Source: Amorphochlora amoebiformis
Taxonomy: Eukaryota; Cercozoa; Chlorarachniophyceae
Assembly (NCBI GenBank): GCA_054601695.1
Contig: BAAHQB010000077.1
Location: 186,001 to 250,000, forward strand
Length of the DNA stretch: 64,000 bases
Direction of reading: 5' to 3'
Numbering within the stretch: position 1 is the first letter of the stretch; each line of letters opens with the position of its first letter. The notes under the pieces are model-generated. The model saw only the letters and a program-made list of their open reading frames with translations. It was not told the origin of the DNA and did not search any database. Both the position numbers and the translations under genes were made by a program. Shown piece by piece: positions 1 to 64,000 of this stretch.

Positions 1-41
1 CCCTAACCCTAACCCTTACCCTACCCTAACCCTAACCCTAG
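1..41. repeat. Telomere repeat tract at chromosome end
   Basis: The first 41 bases are tandem CCCTAA units with a few variants (CCCTTA, CCCTA). Reading 5' to 3' out of the chromosome this is the TTAGGG class. The array is short, so the window probably begins at the last assembled bases of the chromosome end. Only 36 bases separate it from the first exon of the formin. Confidence 0.9.
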
Positions 42-77
42 GTAAAACTCTTAATAAGTTTGTAAACTCTCGTTTAG

Positions 78-369
78 ATAAAACCCAAGGCTCCCATGAT
101 GGCTCTGCACTGGAAGCGTATCGTCCTGCCTGCGCAGCAAATGGAGAAGAAGAAGACCATATGGCGAAAGCTAGATGAAATTGAGTTAGACGTCGACGGG
201 CTCGTAACCCTCTTCGCTAAGAAGAAGGGCAAGAAGGTGCTAATTACACTTTTTGTAATGAATGTGCAGTAACATTTACGTTCATTCACGTTCGCAGTAT
301 TTGGGTAGATACATAGGTCCACATGCATACTATATATACATATCAGTTTTCGTACATATGGGTAATACG

Positions 370-436
<67 letters not shown>

Positions 437-909
437 CACGTATATATATATATATATATATATTAATGTTTTAGGCCAAGACAGAAAACAGCTCCAGTCA
501 GAATTCGGAAAAGAAAAAGAAAAAGAAAGAGCTCACAAGCGTGCTCAATCCCAAGGTTTCGAAGGCCGTTGGTATCTTGCTTCGTTCTGGGCTCCCATCA
601 GTTGAGGGTAATTACTAAAAATTGGTCATTTTGAGAATCTCTGACTAGACTTCCGGACAGTGGTCAAGAACGGGATCGTGACCATGACTTTCTTCGATGA
701 GGATAAGCTGCAGAAGATTTTCAACAACCTTCCTACGCCCGCGGACATAAATGCAATCAAGCTGGAGGAAAAGAGAGTCGTCTCTGGAGGTGGAAAAAAG
801 GGTAGCATTAAATGGGCTCCGCCAGAGAGGTATCACATATATTTATGCAACATATATACACACATATATATAAATATCTACAATATATATATATATATAT
901 TAATATATG

Positions 910-999
<90 letters not shown>

Positions 1000-1038
1000 A
1001 TGTATATATGTATATATATATGTATAAATATATGTGTG

Positions 1039-1082
<44 letters not shown>

Positions 1083-1170
1083 GTATATATCTATATATAT
1101 ATATACACATAGCCACACATATTATTTAATATTAAACGTGTGTGTACCTCTTTATATGCATTTCTACCTA

Positions 1171-1208
<38 letters not shown>

Positions 1209-1339
1209 CTGTATAAGTATTTATCTATATATATTTATATATATTTTTATATATGAATATATATATATATATGTACATATATAGATATATATATATATGT
1301 ATAATATACGAATATAGATAATATATATATATATATATA

Positions 1340-1428
<89 letters not shown>

Positions 1429-1550
1429 ATATATATACATATATATATATATAGATATAGATAAATATTATATCTATATATATACATATATAATATATAT
1501 ACATATATATGTATATAGTACATGTTTTTACATGTAACATATATAAATAT

Positions 1551-1582
<32 letters not shown>

Positions 1583-2659
1583 GTACACATAATGATATGT
1601 AAGAATATATCTATTTTTGTAGATTATATATAATACATAAATAATTTCTCCTATTAGGTTTTTCCTCATGCTCAGCTCCATCCCGATACTCAAGCCAAGG
1701 CTACAGTGCTGGATGTTCAGGTGTAAACCTCCACTTATGAACTTTTCTCGGATTATCATGAGTGGCATATTCCAGCATGCAATTTGATGAGAGCGTGAGC
1801 AAGATCAAGAAGGAGCTTACCATCATTGACAACGCGTGCAAGGAGATTAAGAATCAGAAGAGATTAAAGGTACGTTCAGAAACAGAGGGGAAGGGTGGGA
1901 GACATTCGAGGAAGAAGGCGGAATGAATGTGAGAAAGGAGAAGAAGAGGTGGGTGAGCCAGGGGCTGAGAGGAGGGGGCAGAAAAGGAAAGGAGGGAAGT
2001 GGGAGAGAGTAGGAGAGAATGGGGAGTAGGAAGAGAAAGAGAAATACAGAGGAAGATATGTAGAAAGAAATCCTCGCATCCCCTAATCAACAACACAGTA
2101 CTATTGCGCTTAACCTAACAACAATTTCTAGATTCTGATTTCTGCGGTCCTTTCCCTTGGAAACTACTTGAATGGTGGAAAAAAGGGCAAGGAGAGAGCA
2201 GACGGCTTTGACATCACGTTCCTTACCAAGGTATACCGAACCATATTTTGTCCTCGGGATATGTAGATATTCATAAATTGCTGTTAGGTCAAAGGTACAA
2301 AGACCAATGACAAGAAATCCACCCTTCTACACTACATTGTTGAACGTTGCATGGAGAAGGTATGGGCTTGCGGTTACGTTTCTCAAGGGTAGAGTGGGTG
2401 GGGTTGGGGCTAGGGTTAGTCGGGGTTTGATGTTAGATTGGGAAATTTAGTGTAGGGAAAGATGGCATTTTTGCCAAGTTTCTAACGCAGGATCCAGACT
2501 TCAGAGACATCGAAAATGACTTCCCTTATCTGAAGGAAACAGCAAACGCTCCCGAGCTCGTACGTTCAGTTTACAATATGTACATTGTGTATACATATAT
2601 CTAGATGTGTATGTGCATGATTTGTGATGTATACTAATGATTATTAAATACACACTTAT

Positions 2660-2691
<32 letters not shown>

Positions 2692-2714
2692 ATATATTAT
2701 ATTGTATATATATT

Positions 2715-2786
<72 letters not shown>

Positions 2787-3004
2787 CGTATATATATGTA
2801 TGTACATATATATATATATATATATGTACATGTATAATATATATTTATGCGTGTATGTATTCGTGTGTACATGATATATGTATGTACATATATATACGTA
2901 TGTATTTCAGGTGTATTACATACATATATAACAATAATAATAATAATAATAATTTTAGAAGTTAATAATAATAGAATATATAAATACATATTTATAAGTC
3001 ATTT

Positions 3005-3068
<64 letters not shown>

Positions 3069-3093
3069 GTATTGTACACACACACACTCGCAC

Positions 3094-3125
<32 letters not shown>

Positions 3126-3166
3126 ACATATATAAACATATATATATATATATATATATATTGTAC

Positions 3167-3198
<32 letters not shown>

Positions 3199-4244
3199 TA
3201 TATATATAATATATATATATATATATGTATATATGTATAATTATAATGATGTATGTTTAATTACTTTGTAAAATCCCTCTTTCAGGAGGAAGCTAAGGGG
3301 AAAGTGATGAAGATATCAAACCACTTTCAAGCCAGGAGGAAGGAGAGTGAGAAGTACTACACAAATAAAAAATTAACGGAGGTCAGCCACAAGGTTAATT
3401 CATGCTTTTTGTTCAAAGGGTCACAGAGAACCCTGTGAAGAACACAGGAGCGGATGACAAGTTTGGCACGGTGATGCAACAGTTCTTCAGCAAAAACGAG
3501 AAGAAGTATGGGTACTTTTTCCTCAAACGCACATCCTAATGCTTGTTTGTTTCAGGGTGGGAGAGACCAAGAAGCTTTACGAGAAAGCGAGCAAGAGCTT
3601 CAAGAATCTTGTACAGTGGTTCGGTACTTCGAAATTTTAGGTGTGTCGCGAGTAATTAATTAGTGAGTTTCAGGCGATGGCCAGAATGACGCAAAGAAGA
3701 AGCCTAAATCTACAGACTACTTTAAGCTTTTTAGAGAGTTTGTTTCGCAGGTTATATTGAATGTAAATACATAACTCTTATGAACAAATCTGATATCATG
3801 TTTGTTCAATCAGACGGTCTCCGTCCTTCCTAAGCCCGAAAGAAAAAAGGGAGCGAAGATTGCAAACAAGGGCGGAGGGATGAAGGCCATGATCAGCTCC
3901 ATCAAGAAGAAGAACGATACCTCCAAATTGAAATCTTTGAGGGGGAAAAAGAAGTCTGGATACGGGAGACGTGCACCAAAGGGTAGCAATGACAATTATG
4001 GCAAGGTCAGCTTGGCAAACGTGGTGGGAATAACAAAGCTCTCGCGGAAGAAACTGAGACATATATCTCCTGGTAAGATAAAAATTTGTAATAGCCTTTT
4101 TTTGCTCATTCCAAAATTCAAATATCCTTAGATCATAAAACCAACAAAGGATTCCAACCCACCGATGGCAGCGAGCTCAGAACAGACACCCGCGCGACCG
4201 AGTCGCGATCAATACACCCCCCCTCTCCACCACCATCCAAGTAG
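78..4244 (+). CDS. Formin FH2 domain protein, 5' truncated by the telomere
   Basis: FH2 domains dimerise, nucleate actin filaments and stay on the growing barbed end. Fourteen exons join in phase: 78-236, 475-607, 661-829, 1658-1720, 1776-1869, 2132-2230, 2288-2359, 2491-2559, 3286-3393, 3429-3505, 3556-3623, 3674-3750, 3814-4072, 4132-4244 (TAG). They sum to 1560 nt, or 519 residues. FH2 landmarks appear in order: [14 protein letters not shown] at the start, [14 protein letters not shown], the [16 protein letters not shown] helix, the signature LGNYLNGG followed by GFDITFLTK, then [14 protein letters not shown] basic tail follows with [11 protein letters not shown], reminiscent of a WH2/DAD-like segment, and then a Pro/Ser-rich end. 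The exon-1 homology begins before the first ATG (96), and an AG acceptor at 76-77 precedes it. The true N-terminus, including any FH1 region, is therefore absent. The exon 9/10 junction (3393/3429) gives a 35-nt intron and is the least certain. Confidence 0.93.
1885..2075 (+). repeat. Purine-rich intron segment of the formin gene
   Basis: Almost pure G/A on the plus strand, lying in the intron between exons 1776-1869 and 2132-2230. No coding signal. Similar purine-rich patches lie at 10480-10615 (with a roughly 26-bp tandem repeat built on GAGAAACGAGAAG), 18925-19110 and 49880-49990. Confidence 0.6.
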
Positions 4245-4392
4245 AAGTTAGTGTGCATCGAAGCTTTTAAGTTACCGAGCGAACACAATTTTTTACAATT
4301 AATGTGAATTCTAAACTGGCTATAAACAAGAAAAATGCATGGATACCGATGTACGTATGTACTCAAGGTCTAGAAGGTATTACAGACGTACT

Positions 4393-4437
<45 letters not shown>

Positions 4438-4470
4438 TATGTACAGTACACAAGTACATGCATATACATA

Positions 4471-4552
<82 letters not shown>

Positions 4553-4610
4553 ATATAGATATAAATATACGAATACATATACATAGATACATATATAGAT
4601 ATATGCATGT

Positions 4611-4641
<31 letters not shown>

Positions 4642-4718
4642 ATATATATATATATATATGTATGTATAAATATATATATATATATATATAGAGGTGTGTG
4701 TATAAACTATATATATAC

Positions 4719-4760
<42 letters not shown>

Positions 4761-4844
4761 ATACACACATAGCATACCTCCAGGGCTTGGGTGAAGTCAT
4801 CTGTGGCCACGTTCAAATCATCATTAATCAAAATCTGAATATTA

Positions 4845-4875
<31 letters not shown>

Positions 4876-4907
4876 CACACATTATATATATATATATATA
4901 TATATAG

Positions 4908-4961
<54 letters not shown>

Positions 4962-4998
4962 AAGAAAGAAATTCCCAACCCTGGTAGTATTACATAAG

Positions 4999-5036
<38 letters not shown>

Positions 5037-5557
5037 TAGATATTCTTTCAGGGCTTTAGACTCGCCGCATAGTACAGCTAAATGAAAAATATATGCGTAC
5101 GTTCTAGTACCATCTAGACCATATGATACCTAGGATACGTATATCATAGTATTCGCGATCGTACTTTGTACCCTGTAACTAGTGTTACCATACGTAGGCG
5201 CATATCACAGGCCCTAGAGATATGCTCTAGATGTCTTAGACAGGTTTGTCTACTCTACTAGTCTAGCTCTAGTAGCTGCTACTAAATTATTTCTAAACCC
5301 AGGGACTTCTACCTAGATATACGTATGAGCCCGATGAACGTGGGTTGGTCAAGTGGTACCGAACGGTACCAGTCACGGGTAGTACATACCGTGATAGGTA
5401 CGTATTTTGGGTTATACTAGTATACACTAGATACAGTAGCTTCAGGTATACGTATGTACGGTCAAGTTACTTGTGCTTCTGCTAGTATATTCAAGGTATA
5501 CAATACCTAGAATACACAATCTGGACAATACAACATCTACTCACGGACGGTATAATA

Positions 5558-5609
<52 letters not shown>

Positions 5610-6123
5610 GATTTATATACGTATAAGTCGCAATATATACCATTATGATGATTATACAGCATGATGATACGTATGTATGTATACGTGTAAGGCGTATCGT
5701 TTACACGTATGTACGTACGTAGATGTTGGTATTCTTTTAATTTTGCATACGTACGTACGCACTACCTAGACTACAATGATCAATCACAACTAAGATTGTT
5801 GCACTACACAGCAGGCGGTGCAATTAAATATGCTGGTATGCAAAATGTATGATACATACTAAGACATACCGTACATGCGCATACTTCTAGTAGTACTATA
5901 TGCTAGATATTCCACTAGATATTCCATTAGATATTATATCACGTTCCACTTATACCTGCTGGGAACTATGGTTGTTTGTTAGGACCACGCATGTAACAGA
6001 AATACTCCTCTCGTGCATTTCTAGCCGATGTTAGGTATAATCAATGTGGTATTAAATCGATGACATTCTTTTGAAGTCCGTATCTAGGTATATACTAATG
6101 GAATCTCAATCGACTGCGCTTAG
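4245..6123. other. Intergenic interval between convergent 3' ends
   Basis: Lies between the formin stop (plus) and the cyclase stop (minus), so it should hold both 3' ends and terminators, which I could not pinpoint. It contains (TA)n tracts at 4395-5030 and 5570-5605. The rest (5035-5570 and 5610-6120) is unique sequence unusually rich in the palindromes CTAG, GTAC and TACGTA. One possible stray exon is listed separately. Confidence 0.6.
4778..4834 (-). other. Possible isolated exon, function unknown
   Basis: On the minus strand a 57-nt open segment, [19 protein letters not shown], is flanked by a good acceptor (ATTCAG) and donor (GTATGC). A second acceptor at 4320 would add two codons and a stop (4311-4319). 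It lies downstream of the cyclase stop codon, so it is either a relic, part of an unrecognised short transcript, or chance. Confidence 0.25.
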
Positions 6124-54499
<48,376 letters not shown>

Positions 54500-54586
54500 C
54501 TGATGTCAACGTATTTCAGCACAAACGCGCCCGCACACACACAATATTTACATAAACCTCTAAATCCACAGAATGTACAAGTATAT

Positions 54587-54668
<82 letters not shown>

Positions 54669-54695
54669 TATTTTTATATATACATATACATATGC

Positions 54696-54739
<44 letters not shown>

Positions 54740-54740
54740 G

Positions 54741-54917
<177 letters not shown>

Positions 54918-54925
54918 ATATATTC

Positions 54926-54957
<32 letters not shown>

Positions 54958-55308
54958 TATGTGTATATATATATGTATATACATATATACATATATATTA
55001 CATATATATATATATATACATATATATTTTATATATACACATACATATATACATATATACATATATATTATATATATATATATATATATAATACATATAT
55101 ATATATATATATATATACATATATACATACACATACATTATATATATATATACACATATATATATGTATGTATGTATGTATGCATATAAATATATACATA
55201 TATATATACATATATATACATATATATATATATACATATTATACATTTATAAAATATGTATGTGTATATACATATATAATAAACACAATGCATACATTCA
55301 CACACACA

Positions 55309-55386
<78 letters not shown>

Positions 55387-55387
55387 G

Positions 55388-55474
<87 letters not shown>

Positions 55475-56773
55475 ATATAGTATTATATACTATATAATGT
55501 GGATTATATTTATAAACGAAGGTTCACATCAAATATTCAGGAAAACCAACCTGGGACATACGACTTTCTCCTAGTACAAATTTCAGCTCCTATCCAACAC
55601 TCCCTATGTATTTCCTCCTCTCGCTCGCTTTCGATCTCCCAGGCAATCCTGAATCCCAAACAATGCATGAAACCTAGAAGTTTGAAAAGGTCACACGCGG
55701 AACTTCTACATCAAAGTCCAGATCACTCCATCCGAATCCAAACACTCCTCTACCACTAATCCTGCGTATATCAGGATTGAATAGAACAGTTTTTCTTGTG
55801 GTTGCACCGTTGTTTGAGATGCCCAGTGTGTGATATGAAGGGATAAAAGGTGGCAGCCTGGCCGCAGCGTAGGTGGAATTCCCGGGGAAAGGTGATCTAC
55901 GACCTTTTGAGGATTTTAGTTGAATTAACTTCAATTAAGTTAGTAATTTCTAAAAGGTGACTTATATTGGGGTTTGGGTGAATTTACCGAGCATGTACTT
56001 GAAGTTGAAAGTTAAAGCAAGTCGATACAACAAAATGCCGGTCCCTGCTTCATGTTGCTTCATTCAAGTTCTCTGGAGGAAAATGCGATAAAGCAGTTCT
56101 TTTATGAGGTGTGTAAATTTAGGTTGTACATAAAGGTCGCCGATCAATCGAAGTTTTCCATTTTCGGAATGGGTAAAGAAAGAATTCCAGAGTTTCGAGC
56201 GTGCCAATTGTGCTTGCATGTTACGATATGAGATAACGTTTGTTGCATACAGACATGTGATTTGATTCTTATAGTAGTGTTGCCTGGCCCGTGAGCGTAG
56301 CTTACCTCTTCCTTGATTAGATCAAGGTTCCAGATCTTAAACGTGTGACATCAGAAGCAGCAAGTCGCATCGTCACAAAGGAAATTCGAATTGATAATAC
56401 AATGTAGTCACATGTGTTTCCAAAACTTAAACCTTTCCCAGAGCCACGATGAATACTTTGTAGTCAACCCTCACGGAGGCAGTGTGACACTACAAATATG
56501 ATTCAGCGATATATTTTTTTCAGACAGACTAGCGTGACGTATAGGTCTGTCACACTATCTGGATTCCGTTCGAATTTCATGGTTTCCCAGTGGTAACGGC
56601 GCTCAGTAGTATCGGCATTGTCTTCAAGGCGGTCCATCTCGTGCGATCATATCATGTTACTATTCATGTACAGCCTTTATCTAGTTATATACCTAGTATG
56701 TGGTGAAGGTATGTCTATTGTGTATCATTGACACAAGTGTGCTAGTGTGTGTAAGATGTGTGTACATATATGT

Positions 56774-56827
<54 letters not shown>

Positions 56828-57425
56828 ATGTGTGTATATATACAATTTAAATGTGTGTGTGCATGTGTGTGTGTGTGTGTGTGTGTATACGCATGCTTTT
56901 ATAATGTGTATGTATGTATGTGTGTGTGTATGTGTGTATGTGTGTGTGTGTTTGTGTGTGTTTGGGCATGTGCATGTATAGACAGATATGTATGTGTGTG
57001 TATATGTGTATAATTATATATATATATATATATACGCATATTATAATTATGTATCTAGTGTATGCACAGAGCACACGCACACATACATGTATGTGTATAT
57101 GTGTGTGTGTGTATGTATATATAATATGATACTAATGTACTAGATGCTAGATGATGAATACACATCAGACTGCATCTAGTAGTGATAGCTGATCAAATCA
57201 CTGTGATCGTACCATCGGATAGTGGCACTCAGTGACTACCATCACAACAGATTGGATTCGAATTCAGATCTAGTGCTGCGACTCATGGTCGATCAACTAG
57301 ATCAAAGCCTGTGACTTATCGGGTTGCGAACGCCACCACCCGATTGCAGCTAATGATTCAAGATGTACTTAATTATAAAAAAAATCAATGCCTGTGAATG
57401 GGTTTGACTAACTTTGACTTCATGA

Positions 57426-62899
<5,474 letters not shown>

Positions 62900-63133
62900 C
62901 GACGGGGGTCCCGACGAGCTAGCTGGGGCTTCGCTGGAGGGATTTGGAGACGACGGTAGAGATATATACCACTAAAAACATATCAATTCGATCGATAAAT
63001 ACAGTGGATAAGCCTGTCCTATTTTTGACAGGCTTGCGTGAGATATGACGCCATTTTTAACCACCAACCCCTTTCTCTTGGTTTTCACCCTTCCTTCCGT
63101 TTCGCTCCTTCTTTCCAACTCCCCCTTTTTCCA
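62900..63133. promoter_or_regulatory. Divergent promoter region
   Basis: 234 bp between two divergent ATGs (62899 minus, 63134 plus), and one of the few long stretches with no (TA)n tract. An AT-rich element GATATATACC lies at about 62960, and a C/T-rich stretch (63060-63133) lies just before the plus-strand ATG. No specific factor site was recognised. Confidence 0.4.
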
Positions 63134-64000
63134 ATGTCAGGCGAGCTTGAAGAGTTGCTTCGAATGACGGATAACGTTAGCCAGGGAGAAATTTCAAGGC
63201 CCGTTCCCCAAGCGCAGCAAGAAGCGGAGTCCTCGGTCGTCGTTTCGGGCATTGCCGATGTACTGCCCGAACCACCCACCCTAATGCCTACATCCACTGA
63301 TATCCAAACTACTTCCACACACGACACAAAATCCAGCCCTTTGCATCCTCCGCAATCACAAACTCGGACTCCTGAGCCGCCCCGGACTCCTGAGCCACTT
63401 GAGGCCAAACGTGCGTCGAGTAATTCACCTGCGCCGGAGCTACTCGACAACCCCGAGCCACTCGACAACCCCGAGCCTACGGACCCTTTCGCTACCCCAG
63501 ATGTGCCCGCAGAGGATACCCCCATGGATGATCCGTTTGCAGTGCCGAGGCAGCCCCGGGCCCACACCGTGCCGGCAGTGAAGAATGAGGAGGAAGGCGG
63601 CGTGGCTAGAGCAGATGCAGCAGAGACAGGTACCTAGCGTGTTTGATGTACATTATGTACACGTGAGGCTAACCCACCTTTAATCATCTAGCTATTACCA
63701 CTGAGTCCTTCGGCCACCATAAGCACACACAACCCACCGTCTCCAGTGATCCATTCGCGGCACCTTTACCTCAGCCTCCCCCTTCCAACACACCAGCTTC
63801 CTCCGACCCATTTGCAAATGCTGGTGGATCACCGTCATTTCCTCTCCCCTCAGTGACGAAACAACAGACCAGCGTCCTGCCAGAACAAGAGCGGAAACAG
63901 GCCGACACATGCACCCCCGCCACCGACAGATTAAAAGGTGAACTGGGACACCCCGGGGACGAAAAAAGGGACTCTGACGAGTATCCAGAGGACCAAGAAG
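63134..64000 (+). CDS. Disordered DPF-motif protein, N-terminal part (possible endocytic adaptor)
   Basis: Starts MSGELEELLRMTDNVSQ. Exon 1 is 63134-63629, with a 62-nt intron (GTACCT...CATCTAG), and exon 2 runs from 63692 to the window end without a stop. The protein is rich in Pro, Ser, Glu and Asp with no folded domain in view. It repeats RTPEPPRTPEPLE and LDNPEP units and has four DPF motifs: TDPFATP, DDPFAVP, SDPFAAP and SDPFANA. DPF/DPW motifs bind the alpha appendage of the AP-2 adaptor in epsin, Eps15 and similar endocytic proteins, so a role in clathrin-mediated endocytosis is a reasonable inference, but the folded domains that would confirm it lie outside the window. An internal donor (AAAAG then GTGAAC at about 63938) may end exon 2. 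Confidence 0.65.

Noticed and set aside
56300-56400. WD40-like reading CDDATCCF-stop-CHTFKIWNL suggesting TGA read as Trp
   Set aside because: Trp is encoded by TGG throughout the other genes, and an AG acceptor directly before ATCTGGAAC explains the boundary. Recoding is not needed.

Overview
The window is a chromosome end of an intron-rich eukaryote. It opens with about 41 bp of slightly degenerate CCCTAA telomere repeat (TTAGGG type). Genes are split into very short exons by GT-AG introns (a few GC-AG), and almost every intron is filled with long (TA)n tracts. A formin FH2 domain, a soluble (class III) adenylyl cyclase and a DPF-motif protein point to a free-living protist or early-branching fungal/holozoan/algal-type genome. 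The lineage cannot be fixed from this sequence. TTAGGG telomeres occur in several of these groups.

Layout. (1) 78-4244, plus strand: the FH2 half of a formin in 14 exons, whose 5' part is missing because the telomere starts inside the preceding intron. (2) 4245-6123: gene-poor interval between convergent 3' ends, rich in palindromic tetramers. (3) 6124-54499, minus strand: one very large gene for a soluble adenylyl cyclase (ADCY10/sAC type). I assembled 95 exons by hand; all splice phases agree and the exons sum to 5559 nt (1853 codons, mean exon about 58 nt). The order from the N-terminus is a disordered leader, a PH-like domain, a Gly-Ser/Thr-Ile-Arg linker, cyclase C1, cyclase C2, a STAND-type P-loop NTPase, a long low-complexity/coiled-coil insertion, STAND helical domains and a helical C-terminus. 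(4) About 55674-57604, minus strand: overlapping open frames that I could not resolve. (5) 57426-62899, minus strand: a small unassigned gene (175-codon model). (6) 63134 to the window end, plus strand: the start of a disordered protein with four DPF motifs, divergent from gene 5.

The introns hold most of the unusual material: six copies of a 280-430 bp element with imperfect terminal inverted repeats, telomere-like tracts flanking one exon, long inverted repeats, several direct duplications, and one duplicated block at 47.08-47.82 kb whose second copy has had most bases, and nearly all C, replaced by T.

The cyclase is expected to make cAMP from ATP. Its C1 metal-binding aspartates are intact and its C2 half lacks them, as in known sAC proteins. 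A PH domain could place it at a membrane. The formin, the DPF protein and the PH domain are all cytoskeleton or membrane themed, but nothing in the sequence shows that the genes work together.
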